Notes: a model not told the origin generated them from the letters alone. DNA of 19,259 bases from PCC-10605 sp964409355 (GCA_964409355.1 CAYPDC010000074.1:1-19259), one strand, 5' to 3'. Shown: positions 7,677 through 15,248, numbered from the stretch's first letter. Numbers and translations: made by a program.

Positions 7677-10600
7677 ATGAAAATAATTCACGGTACATGG
7701 ATTCCCTCCTCAGAAGATAACTTTATTCAAAATGGTACATTTTATTTGTGGGTAGAAATTGCCGAAAATCGTCGTAGAAGTACAAAAATTCATAATCTTT
7801 ATCCTCGTCAATTAACCCCAGAAGATTTAGCTAACTTTTTGGTCAAAGATTTAGGAGTTTCACTTAATAAATATCAAGATCCTGTTAAACTAATAAGCAA
7901 TAAATATTTTCTCCTTCCTAGTAGTGAGAATCAACCTCTACCCTCTTTAACATTAAGTCGTTATTTAGAGGTTGAATATCCTGAAAATAGTGAGTTACAA
8001 TACTGGGCGATCGAATCTTTTCCTTTAGCTGAAATTATTAAAAATCTGAATAATATTCATTTTTTATCACTCTATCAATCTCAAGAGTGGGTATTAGGAA
8101 TTGATTTGCTTTTTTGGTATTATTATACTCAAAATTTTAGACAAATTATTATCAAAGATCAATATATCCCTGCTTTAAAATATCGAGAAATAAACACTAA
8201 GAAAAAAGCATCTAAATCCTTATCTACGGAAATTTACCCTACTTGGGCTATTGTTTCACATCATTATCAACAATTAATTAAACAAAGTATTGAGATGATG
8301 CCCCTTGCTTGTGTGGCAGGTTTTGCTGAATTACCTGATTCAATTAATTTTTATGACAAAGAAACTTTATTACATCATTTTTCAGAATATTTACTGCAAC
8401 AAATAATTAAAAATACTTCTTTACCCCAAGTTTTTACTAAAAAAATTGAAAATTATTCTTTACTACATAACTGTCTTTTTTCGCTGGAAAAATCTTTCAA
8501 TGATAAAGCTAGTTTAGAAATTTATCAACAATGGCAAACATGGTATCAAAAAATAATTGTTAGTAGTAATAATAGTGATTTTAACTTATGTTTTCGACTG
8601 AAAGAAGCATCCGAAGAAAACCCAGATAAATGGTATTTAGAATTTTTAGTGGCATCGAAAAAAGACCCTTCTTTAAAATTAAATTTAGATGATTACTGGC
8701 ATTTTGATAAAAAAACTAAGCAATTAGTTACAGAAAAATTTGGGAAAGAATTTGAAAAAAACTTACTCTTAAACTTAGGTTATGGAGCGAGAATTTATCC
8801 TAAATTATGGGCTGGATTAGAAACCGATAAACCAGTAGGATTGTCTTTAACATTAACAGAAGCATTTGATTTTCTCAAAGAGGTTGCATGGATTTTACAA
8901 GATGCAGGTTATACTGTGATTGTACCAGCATGGTGGACTCCTAGCGGTCGTCAAAAAGCCAAAATTCGCTTACAAGCATCGACAAAAAAATCTTCTTCTT
9001 CTAGTAGTAAAAATGAGAAAGGTTACTTTAGTTTAGACAGTATTATTCAATATCAATATCAGTTAGCTATTGGCAATGAAGTTGTTACCCCCCAAGAATG
9101 GCAACAATTATTATCAGCAAAAATACCCTTAGTTAAATTTAGAGGAGAATGGGTAGAATTAGACCAAAATCAGATGCAAAAAATGCTGGAATTTTGGCAA
9201 AATAATCAGGAAGAAAATAGCGAAAAAAGTTTACTAGAATTAATGAAAACCGCCACTGAAGAAGTGGATATGTTTGAGGTTGAACATGATGAGAGTTTAG
9301 CCCAAATGATGGCAAAATTAACAGATTATACTCAGCTAGAATTAACGAATAATCCTGATAATTTTCAAGGGGATTTAAGGGAATATCAAAAGAGAGGTGT
9401 TTCTTGGTTAAAATTTTTAGAACAATTAGGTTTAAATGGTTGTTTAGCGGATGATATGGGTTTAGGAAAAACGGTACAAGTTATCGCTCATTTAGTTCAG
9501 GAAAAAAATGAAAATAAACAGTTATTTCCTACTTTATTAATTGCCCCGACTTCCGTGGTAGGAAATTGGTATAAGGAAGTGGAAAAATTTGCCCCTCATC
9601 TTCAGGTAATGATTCATCATGGGGGCGATCGCATCTCTGAAGAAAAAACTTTTAAAACTGAGGCAAAAAATTATGATTTAATTATTACTTCTTTTACTTT
9701 AGCTCGGAAAGATTTAAAGTTATTAAACGGAGTAAAATGGCAAAGAATTATTTTAGATGAAGCTCAAAATATTAAGAATCCTAGCACTGCTCAAACTAAG
9801 GCTATTTTAAAATTAAATGCTAATTATCGTTTAGCCTTAACGGGTACTCCTGTGGAAAATCGTCTCTTGGATTTATGGTCAATTTTTAACTTTCTTAATC
9901 CGGCTTATTTGGGTAAGCAAACTCAATTTCGAAAATCTTTTGAGATACCAATTCAGAAGAATAATGATAAAAAACAGTCTGTTGTCTTGAAAAAATTAGT
10001 TGAACCATTTATTTTAAGAAGATTAAAAACCGATAAAAATATTATTAAAGATTTACCTGATAAATTAGAACATAAACAATATTGTAATTTAACTAAAGAA
10101 CAGGCTTCTTTATATGAATTAGTGGTGAAAGAAGTAGCGGGAGAATTAGAAGAAGCAGAAGGAATGCAACGGAAAGGTTTAATACTTTCTACTCTGATGC
10201 GTCTTAAAAAAATTTGCAATCATCCTCGTCAATTTTTACAGGATAATAGTGAATTTAATCCTCAACGTTCTCATAAATTAGAAAGGTTAGGGGAGATGGT
10301 GGAGGAAGTAATTGCGGAGGGTGAAAGTCTCTTAATTTTTACTCAATTTACGGAAATTGGCGAGGCTTTACAACATTATTTTAAACAAAAATTTTACTAT
10401 AATACTTATTATTTGCATGGAGGAACTTCTCGGAAAAAAAGGGAGCAAATGATTGAGGAATTTCAAGGGGAAAATACTGAACCTTCTTTGTTTATTTTGT
10501 CTTTAAAAGCAGGGGGAGTGGGCATAACTTTAACTAAGGCAAATCATGTGTTTCATTTCGATCGCTGGTGGAATCCTGCGGTGGAAAATCAAGCCACTGA

Positions 10601-10808
10601 TAGGGCATTTAGAATTGGGCAGAAGAAGAATGTTTTTGTCCATAAGTTCGTCACTTTAGGTACATTGGAGGAAAGAATTGATTTGATGATTGAGGATAAG
10701 AAAAAAATAGCAGATGCGATCGTTGGTTCAGATGAGTCATGGTTAACGGAATTAGATAATGATAGTTTTAAGGAGTTAATTGTCCTTAATCGTCAGACTA
10801 TTATTTAG
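7677..10808 (+). CDS. SNF2/Rad54-family DEAD/DEAH-box helicase-like ATPase
   Basis: A large ATP-dependent DNA translocase of the bacterial SNF2 (HepA/RapA-like) superfamily II group. The N-terminal half (about 1-480) is the SNF2-associated region, including LSLTLTEAFDFLKEVAW before the ATPase core. Core motifs in order: Walker A DDMGLGKT (about 590), Ia LLIAPTSVVGNW, II LDEAQ (about 692), III LALTGTPVENRL, V LKAGGVGITLTKANHV and VI QATDRAFRIGQ (about 970-982). I chose the ATG at 7677 (1043 aa) because MKIIHGTWIPS matches the usual family N-terminus; a TTG at 7647 would add ten residues. No nuclease or zinc finger is fused. Its role in repair or transcription recycling cannot be told here. Confidence 0.93.
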   Translation: MKIIHGTWIPSSEDNFIQNGTFYLWVEIAENRRRSTKIHNLYPRQLTPEDLANFLVKDLGVSLNKYQDPVKLISNKYFLLPSSENQPLPSLTLSRYLEVEYPENSELQYWAIESFPLAEIIKNLNNIHFLSLYQSQEWVLGIDLLFWYYYTQNFRQIIIKDQYIPALKYREINTKKKASKSLSTEIYPTWAIVSHHYQQLIKQSIEMMPLACVAGFAELPDSINFYDKETLLHHFSEYLLQQIIKNTSLPQVFTKKIENYSLLHNCLFSLEKSFNDKASLEIYQQWQTWYQKIIVSSNNSDFNLCFRLKEASEENPDKWYLEFLVASKKDPSLKLNLDDYWHFDKKTKQLVTEKFGKEFEKNLLLNLGYGARIYPKLWAGLETDKPVGLSLTLTEAFDFLKEVAWILQDAGYTVIVPAWWTPSGRQKAKIRLQASTKKSSSSSSKNEKGYFSLDSIIQYQYQLAIGNEVVTPQEWQQLLSAKIPLVKFRGEWVELDQNQMQKMLEFWQNNQEENSEKSLLELMKTATEEVDMFEVEHDESLAQMMAKLTDYTQLELTNNPDNFQGDLREYQKRGVSWLKFLEQLGLNGCLADDMGLGKTVQVIAHLVQEKNENKQLFPTLLIAPTSVVGNWYKEVEKFAPHLQVMIHHGGDRISEEKTFKTEAKNYDLIITSFTLARKDLKLLNGVKWQRIILDEAQNIKNPSTAQTKAILKLNANYRLALTGTPVENRLLDLWSIFNFLNPAYLGKQTQFRKSFEIPIQKNNDKKQSVVLKKLVEPFILRRLKTDKNIIKDLPDKLEHKQYCNLTKEQASLYELVVKEVAGELEEAEGMQRKGLILSTLMRLKKICNHPRQFLQDNSEFNPQRSHKLERLGEMVEEVIAEGESLLIFTQFTEIGEALQHYFKQKFYYNTYYLHGGTSRKKREQMIEEFQGENTEPSLFILSLKAGGVGITLTKANHVFHFDRWWNPAVENQATDRAFRIGQKKNVFVHKFVTLGTLEERIDLMIEDKKKIADAIVGSDESWLTELDNDSFKELIVLNRQTII

Positions 10809-10829
10809 ATTTTGTTAATTAAAAATAAT

Positions 10830-10918
10830 GGTTCTTCATGACTTAGTATGCAAATTGCATTTTGAAAACGAGAGATCAAGACTTCCAGCTTTCACAGCAT
10901 ACCATCTCGTGAAGAACC
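10830..10918. mobile_element. 89-bp miniature inverted-repeat element, ISL3-like ends
   Basis: The left end GGTTCTTCATGACTTAGTATGC and the reverse complement of the right end match at 17 of 22 positions, with the outer nine bases (GGTTCTTCA) identical. The element is flanked by an exact 8-bp direct repeat AAAATAAT at 10822-10829 and 10919-10926. GG-TCTTC-type ends with 8-bp duplications are what ISL3-family elements leave. There is no coding capacity, so it would need a transposase from elsewhere. The hairpin follows the helicase stop codon and may also act as a transcription end. Confidence 0.75.
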
Positions 10919-10948
10919 AAAATAATTACTAATAATTATTTTGTTGAT

Positions 10949-10964
10949 ACTATAGTATTCAAAA
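10949..10964. repeat. 16-bp direct repeat, left copy (other at 12770-12785)
   Basis: ACTATAGTATTCAAAA occurs exactly here and at 12770-12785, flanking the restriction-modification pair. In this copy one extra base pair on each side makes the 12-bp perfect palindrome ATACTATAGTAT. It may be an operator for the HTH domain of the nuclease gene, or a duplication left by insertion of the unit. Confidence 0.7.
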
Positions 10965-11132
10965 AGCTGTTGTTTTATGTTATTATCAAAAACAGGACTT
11001 GCACAAAAATACTTGAAATCTTGAGTGCTTTGTTAACAAATAACTCTTGGAATAATGAGTTTACATCAAAGTGCATTAGTCATTATACAATTACAAAAAA
11101 ATGTTCATCAATAATCTAATTAGTTATATTAA

Positions 11133-11822
11133 GTGTTTTATTATTACGGAAGAAAAAAACAAATAGCCAAGTATTATCCTGAACCCAACTATGAAACTAT
11201 AATTGAACCTTTTGCTGGTGCAGCCGCATATTCTCTTTACTCAGATAATTGGAAAAAACAAGTCATTTTAATCGAAAAAGACAAAAAAGTTTCCTCTATC
11301 TGGGATTGGCTTATCAATGAAGCCAGTTCAGAACAAATAAGAAATCTTCCCAGTCTAAAACCAGGTGAAAAAAGTTCGGAATTCTTACATATTATTCATG
11401 CTTCTACCAAAATGGCTTTCAAATATAAAACAATTAAAGTAACACCAGTACTTGCAAGAAATTGGGAAATTAGTAAGCGGTTAATGTCAGAAAATCTTTT
11501 TAAGATAAAACATTGGAAAATTATATTGGGAGATTATACTTTAGCCCCTGATATTGAAGCTACATGGTTTATTGATCCGCCATACAAAAATGAACCTGGA
11601 ATGGGATATTATCATTCTAGTGCAAATCTTAATTATGAAAATCTATCCAATTGGTCATTAAAGAGAAAAGGAGAGCTTATTTTTTGTGAAGGTGAATACG
11701 GGGATTATTTACCTTTTAAGCCTCTTATAGATTTAAAAGGTGTAGCGGGAAAAGTTAGTAAAGAATTGATTTTTTATCGATCTGAGATTAATCAGCCAAA
11801 ACAATTGGAACTATTCTGGTAA
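11133..11822 (+). CDS. type II DNA adenine-N6 methyltransferase (D12/Dam-like)
   Basis: Probable modification enzyme of a type II restriction-modification unit, transferring methyl from S-adenosylmethionine to adenine. The SAM-binding motif I is EPFAGAAA (residues 25-32), near the N-terminus as in the alpha (D12) class, and the catalytic motif IV is DPPY at 148-151. FYYYGRKKQIAKYYP at the N-terminus also fits this class. At 229 aa it is compact, so its target-recognition region is short. The start is GTG at 11133; the codon before it is TAA, so no earlier start is possible. It converges on the minus-strand nuclease gene, with a 12-bp overlap of the coding ends. The target sequence is unknown. 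Confidence 0.85.
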   Translation: MFYYYGRKKQIAKYYPEPNYETIIEPFAGAAAYSLYSDNWKKQVILIEKDKKVSSIWDWLINEASSEQIRNLPSLKPGEKSSEFLHIIHASTKMAFKYKTIKVTPVLARNWEISKRLMSENLFKIKHWKIILGDYTLAPDIEATWFIDPPYKNEPGMGYYHSSANLNYENLSNWSLKRKGELIFCEGEYGDYLPFKPLIDLKGVAGKVSKELIFYRSEINQPKQLELFW

Positions 11823-12731
11823 ATTTTTATTCAGTGAAAACTTAAGAAAACGCTGGTATTTTGCCAAATAATTAATTTTATCTAATAAGATAATCCAACC
11901 ATTTCCCATTTTTGTCTTTCCACTTGCTAACATTGCCGTAACTTTTGTGTTGCGTCCTTCTGTTCCACTTATAGCCCCCCAATCGTCAGAAATTAATTGA
12001 TTGGAATAAAAAACCGCAGTGATAGTCGGATAATTAAAGGATTGATCTTCTGTGTTAACAAAGTCCCATGTGAGTCCTAAAAGCTCTTTAACTTCTCTGT
12101 GATGAGCTTGCCATGTTATACCAGTCAATTTTTCAATTCTACTTTCACCTACTCTTAAATTCGCACCAGTTTTAACATTTCCAATAGTACATTTTATTTC
12201 TAAACCTTGAGGATAATTTCTTAACTTTTCTTCCGTAGCATTAGCTCCAACAGATGGAATAAGATCAGGATGTCCTTTTTCTATTGGATTAACAATACTA
12301 TTGGTGATAGATGCTAAAGTGTCACAAAAAATTGCTCCAATAATTGCACTGGTTGTTTTATAGTCAATACTTTTAAACAAACTTGGTGGTAAATCCGCAA
12401 TAATTATATTTGTTTGAATGACTGCATCATTAATATTCTTTGTATTCACCGAAAAACCAACATCAATCTGAAATGATGACTGAATTTTATATTTGTTATT
12501 TTTCATCTGTAGTTGTGTTTCAATTGCTTTAACAATATAACTTGATTTGACCGAAAAAGCCTTTGCTATTCTCATCAAGACTTGAAGAGTAGGAGATTTA
12601 AGTTCTCTTTCTATTTGACTAATATATGTACGATGAATTCCGGCCTCATCAGCTAATTCTTCTTGTGACAAGGATTGAAAGTATCTTAAATCACTTATAA
12701 CTTTGGCAATAGCTTTGTTTATTTCACTCAT
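11811..12731 (-). CDS. C-protein-like HTH fused to PD-(D/E)XK restriction endonuclease
   Basis: The 306-aa protein begins with an XRE/Cro helix-turn-helix domain (about residues 5-60) whose core SQEELADEAGIHRTYISQIE closely resembles controller (C) proteins of restriction-modification systems. The rest (about 80-306) looks like a type II endonuclease: D156 in GHPDLIP and E178-x-K180 in GLEIKCT form a plausible PD-(D/E)XK site. Convergent pairing with an adenine methyltransferase supports the nuclease call. Its promoter region holds C-box-like repeats (12754-12780), so the HTH domain probably regulates its own gene to delay restriction. The nuclease family and recognition sequence are not recognised. 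A transcription factor with an unrelated C-terminal domain is the alternative. Confidence 0.72.
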   Translation of the reverse strand: MSEINKAIAKVISDLRYFQSLSQEELADEAGIHRTYISQIERELKSPTLQVLMRIAKAFSVKSSYIVKAIETQLQMKNNKYKIQSSFQIDVGFSVNTKNINDAVIQTNIIIADLPPSLFKSIDYKTTSAIIGAIFCDTLASITNSIVNPIEKGHPDLIPSVGANATEEKLRNYPQGLEIKCTIGNVKTGANLRVGESRIEKLTGITWQAHHREVKELLGLTWDFVNTEDQSFNYPTITAVFYSNQLISDDWGAISGTEGRNTKVTAMLASGKTKMGNGWIILLDKINYLAKYQRFLKFSLNKNLPE

Positions 12732-12753
12732 CGTTTTATGATCACATGGACTA

Positions 12754-12780
12754 GACTAAGAATCTACAGACTATAGTATT
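12754..12780 (-). promoter_or_regulatory. C-box-like operator array upstream of the HTH-nuclease gene
   Basis: Read on the minus strand, the region contains ACTATAGTC, then TGTA, then GATTCTTAGTC. This layout of two GACT...AGTC-like boxes with a TGT(A/G) spacer resembles operators bound by controller proteins of restriction-modification systems. It lies 23-49 bp before the gene start, where autoregulation would be expected. The second box is imperfect. Confidence 0.45.
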
Positions 12781-12785
12781 CAAAA
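12770..12785. repeat. 16-bp direct repeat, right copy (other at 10949-10964)
   Basis: Exact second copy of ACTATAGTATTCAAAA in the same orientation, overlapping the C-box-like array. The two copies bracket the methyltransferase and nuclease genes, 1.82 kb apart. Confidence 0.7.
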
Positions 12786-12908
12786 TAATGTCATTGACTA
12801 ACTAAAAAAGTACGATCGCCCCAGTTTTAGGGTAATTTAAAGAAATATAACTCATCATTAATAATCTATAATCAAATCAGCTATTGATTTTAAGGAGAGA
12901 TTTAATTT

Positions 12909-13067
12909 ATGATTCTCAGGCAACCTCGCTATAGCAAAGAAGAATTTGCTAGTCGTGGCAATGAAATCTATGAACATAAAATTCGTCCTTCTTTAGAGAA
13001 ACAAAATTACGGCAAAATTGTAGCGATCGACATTGAAACGGAAGCAAATGATAGAAGCATTAATTAA
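12909..13067 (+). pseudogene. truncated conserved cyanobacterial small protein (MILRQPRYSKEEF family)
   Basis: A 52-codon frame starting MILRQPRYSKEEFASRGNEI and containing KIVAIDIET. This is the N-terminal half of a family common in cyanobacteria, which normally runs to about 85-95 aa with a conserved second half after AIDIET. Here the frame diverges after that motif (EANDRSIN) and stops. A good Shine-Dalgarno site (AAGGAGAG, 12891-12898) precedes the ATG. In other genomes such genes sit beside toxin- or protease-like partners. The truncation suggests decay, though a short functional form cannot be excluded. The next small gene starts 27 bp downstream. Confidence 0.6.
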
Positions 13068-13094
13068 TCGTAATGGAGATAGGAGATTTATCTA

Positions 13095-13286
13095 ATGAAT
13101 ACTAATTTTCAAACCATGACTAAAACTGAATTAAAAAATTACCTCTTAAAACATCGACAAGATCAAGAAGCATTTTATGCTGATATGGATAAACTAGCAG
13201 ATGAACCTATTTTAGCTGTTCATTCCTTATCAGATTCCGAACCTCTTGCTGATGTTATTGCGAAGGTAAGGAAAGAAAACGGTTGA
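13095..13286 (+). CDS. small conserved cyanobacterial protein, function unknown
   Basis: A 63-aa acidic, soluble protein beginning MNTNFQTMTKTELKNYLLKH, with a good Shine-Dalgarno site (GGAGATAGGAG, 13075-13085) before the ATG at 13095. The TKTELKNYLLKHRQDQEAFYADMDKL part resembles a family of small cyanobacterial proteins (possibly DUF6887) often found beside toxin-antitoxin-like genes. No enzyme motif or membrane span is seen. An internal ATG at residue 8 could be the real start. Together with the truncated gene just upstream it may once have formed a two-gene unit. Confidence 0.62.
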   Translation: MNTNFQTMTKTELKNYLLKHRQDQEAFYADMDKLADEPILAVHSLSDSEPLADVIAKVRKENG

Positions 13287-13405
13287 TTTGAGAAGCGCGA
13301 TCGCTCTTATCAGTTAGCTTGAGGAATGAAACCCAATATCAAACAATGGTCAAAAAACAGTAGGATAAAACGTTAGAAAGTAGAAAACGAGGTTTTTATA
13401 TTACT

Positions 13406-13427
13406 GATTGTTGCGATCGCAACAATC
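13406..13427. repeat. 22-bp perfect palindrome centred on a HIP1 octamer
   Basis: GATTGTTGCGATCGCAACAATC is fully self-complementary, with the cyanobacterial HIP1 octamer GCGATCGC at its centre. It lies in the gap between the small gene and the 3' end of the CobW-family gene. No T run adjoins it. Confidence 0.7.
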
Positions 13428-13544
13428 GTTGAAACCCTATGTGTCAAATTGAAAATATTTTGACGTGAGGAAAGTGGGTTATAAGCACTCCGCCTAACTC
13501 GGAGACTCCTAACCTAACCAAAATACTTTTTCAGCAACCCATAA

Positions 13545-14576
13545 TCAAACTGACATTAGACTTTTAATCTGTGCTTCGGGTAAACTTTTGCCAATTACCA
13601 CTAAATGAGTAACTCGATTATCTTCGGGTTTCCAAGGGCGATCAAAAAAAGTCTCGATGCGATCGCCCACTCCTTGTAATACCATCCTCATCGGTTTATC
13701 AGGTACATTCACAAAACCTTTGATACGATAAATTTCAAATTTTTTGATCAATTCCTGTAACTGTTTGATTAACTGTTGCGGATTATTAGTCTGAGGGATG
13801 ACTAACTCAAGGGAATTTATCTCATCATCGTGATCATGTTCCTCCTCTGTGTCATGATGAGAGGGGCGATGGTTTAAATCATCCTCTACTGCGGCATTAA
13901 AACCTAATAAAATTTCTGAGTTGATTTCTCCTTGATGGCAGGGTATCACTTTTACCCCCTGACGCAATTCTTTTTCTAACCATGATTTGACTCGACTTAA
14001 ATCCGTTTCGCTGATTAAATCAGTTTTAGTTAATAATATCAAATCTGCACAGGCTAATTGATCTTCAAAAAGTTCCTCAATGGGGGTTTGATGATCTAAA
14101 CTGGGGTCATCCGCCCTTTGTGCTTCTAATGCTTCTAAATCTCCCACTAATTTACCATTGGCTAAGGCTTGCGCATCTACTACTGTCACCACTCCATCAA
14201 CAGTAGCTTGAGTGCGAATTTCTTGCCATTTAAAGGCTTGTATCAAGGGTTTTGGTAATGCTAACCCTGATGTTTCAATGACAATAGAGTCGATCGCATC
14301 TTTACGAGTCAGTAACTGTTGCATAGTCGGATAAAATTCCTCCTGTACTGTACAACAAAGACAACCATTAGTCAACTCAATAATATTGTTTGCTTCTTCT
14401 TCTGTATCGCACACCTGACAACTACGCAACAAATCTCCATCAATACCAACCTCTCCAAATTCGTTGACTAAAACGGCAATTTTTCTACCCTGATTATTTT
14501 GCAATAAGTGGCGTAAAAGGGTAGTTTTTCCTGCGCCTAAAAAGCCTGTGATTACTGTTACTGGAATTTTGTGCAT
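13545..14576 (-). CDS. cobW: CobW/P47K-family G3E GTPase, putative metal chaperone
   Basis: A 343-aa metal-trafficking GTPase of the COG0523/CobW family. Visible features: Walker A GFLGAGKTT (11-19), the metal-binding CxCC motif CLCC (72-75) in the context ELTNGCLCCTVQEEFYPTM that is characteristic of CobW proper, base-specificity motif TKTD (183-186), a His/Asp/Glu-rich insertion (about 236-252), and the C-terminal CobW_C domain. CobW supplies cobalt for cobalamin synthesis, while close relatives handle zinc; the CTVQEEF context favours CobW, but the substrate metal is an inference. No cobalamin or zinc regulatory element was found upstream, and no other cobalamin gene is nearby. Confidence 0.88.
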   Translation of the reverse strand: MHKIPVTVITGFLGAGKTTLLRHLLQNNQGRKIAVLVNEFGEVGIDGDLLRSCQVCDTEEEANNIIELTNGCLCCTVQEEFYPTMQQLLTRKDAIDSIVIETSGLALPKPLIQAFKWQEIRTQATVDGVVTVVDAQALANGKLVGDLEALEAQRADDPSLDHQTPIEELFEDQLACADLILLTKTDLISETDLSRVKSWLEKELRQGVKVIPCHQGEINSEILLGFNAAVEDDLNHRPSHHDTEEEHDHDDEINSLELVIPQTNNPQQLIKQLQELIKKFEIYRIKGFVNVPDKPMRMVLQGVGDRIETFFDRPWKPEDNRVTHLVVIGKSLPEAQIKSLMSV

Positions 14577-14616
14577 AATTATTTATTTTTGTCTATTAAG
14601 GTTAGATAAATAATTT

Positions 14617-14862
14617 CTAATTGCTGAAAATATTTACCTTTTTTATTTTAGTAAAGATGACAAAAGAAATGCCACTAGAGATAACAGGAATTAAACCGTG
14701 ATGGAAAAAAGCCGAACCAAAAATAATTGTTGTTGTAATAATAACAGACAATATAAACGTGATAATCCTTATCAATAAACGATTAAGTTTTCCTGCTGGA
14801 GGAATTATAGCGTTTCTTAAAAGTATGAGGTACAGTTTTTTATCCCATTTACCATTGCCCAT
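14617..14862 (-). CDS. possible small hydrophobic protein, doubtful
   Basis: An 81-codon frame whose middle and end could form two membrane spans (about residues 28-50 and 54-70) followed by lysines. I do not recognise it. Its first residues (MGNGKWDK) are encoded by a degenerate heptanucleotide repeat (14844-14878), which argues that at least this start is accidental; no Shine-Dalgarno site is seen. It lies 40 bp upstream of the CobW gene on the same strand. It may be a real small membrane protein with a later non-ATG start, or chance. Confidence 0.3.
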   Translation of the reverse strand: MGNGKWDKKLYLILLRNAIIPPAGKLNRLLIRIITFILSVIITTTIIFGSAFFHHGLIPVISSGISFVIFTKIKKVNIFSN

Positions 14863-14878
14863 TGGCCATTCCCTATGC
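14844..14878. repeat. degenerate heptanucleotide tandem repeat
   Basis: Five degenerate 7-bp units in a row (CCCATTT, ACCATTG, CCCATTG, GCCATTC, CCTATGC). This is the short tandemly repeated repetitive type found between cyanobacterial genes. It directly abuts the inverted-repeat element beginning at 14889. Confidence 0.6.
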
Positions 14879-14888
14879 CCCGATACTA

Positions 14889-15043
14889 GGGTGTTTAAAA
14901 TAGACTAAATATATCAATATATTTTCATGCACTTTTTAAAATAACGATCAACATATAAGCCTTGAATATTAAAACAATATCTTGATTTTTGAATAAAAAA
15001 GGTATGAAAAGTTACATCGTAATCATGTACATTTTGAACACCC
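14889..15043. mobile_element. 155-bp miniature inverted-repeat element with TA ends
   Basis: The ends GGGTGTTTAAAAT (14889-14901) and ATTTTGAACACCC (15031-15043) are inverted repeats with a single mismatch, and weaker pairing continues further inward (TTTTCAT). Both ends are flanked by TA (14887-14888 and 15044-15045), as expected for IS630/Tc1-type transposition. There is no coding capacity. A TA flank alone is weak evidence; the terminal inverted repeat carries the call. Confidence 0.6.
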
Positions 15044-15064
15044 TACCTATACCCCACACCCTAA

Positions 15065-15229
15065 CTATTTTAAATTAAGATAAGTGGCTTCCTGTTCCAA
15101 CTGTTGCACTAATTTTTCATCCCCATTACTTCTGGCAACACTTAAACGATGTTCCAAATTTTTCTTTAAATTTTCTCTATGAGCCTTTGCACTTGTACCA
15201 CTGGTTTGACTTTTGCCAAATAAACCCAT
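15065..15229 (-). CDS. 54-aa conserved cyanobacterial small protein, function unknown
   Basis: A minus-strand gene of 54 codons starting MGLFGKSQTSGTSAKAHREN and ending in an alpha-helical, charged stretch with VQQLEQEATYLNLK. The start is firm: AGGTGA lies five to ten bases upstream of the ATG. Short proteins with an MGLFGK opening and a NLxxRLxxARxxGDxxLxxQLExEAxYL-type body occur across cyanobacteria; I know no function for them. The helical part suggests a small helical hairpin, perhaps a protein-binding module. A Fur-box-like site (15249-15267) overlaps its likely promoter. Confidence 0.72.
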   Translation of the reverse strand: MGLFGKSQTSGTSAKAHRENLKKNLEHRLSVARSNGDEKLVQQLEQEATYLNLK

Positions 15230-15248
15230 GTTGTCACCTCACTTAAAA

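Larger units (their letters stand above)
10809..11132. other. 324-bp non-coding spacer between helicase and methyltransferase
   Basis: No open reading frame worth calling. It holds a miniature inverted-repeat element (10830-10918) with an 8-bp target duplication, the left copy of a 16-bp repeat (10949-10964), and the probable promoter region of the methyltransferase, for which I see no convincing -35/-10 pair. Confidence 0.7.

Noticed and set aside
10830..10918. CRISPR repeat or tRNA-like reading of the 89-bp hairpin
   Set aside because: There is a single copy, no cloverleaf, and exact 8-bp flanking duplications that fit transposition much better.
14577..14900. Cobalamin riboswitch or Zur box upstream of the CobW gene
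   Set aside because: No B12-box or Zur-like palindrome was seen; the region holds a doubtful small frame and heptamer repeats.
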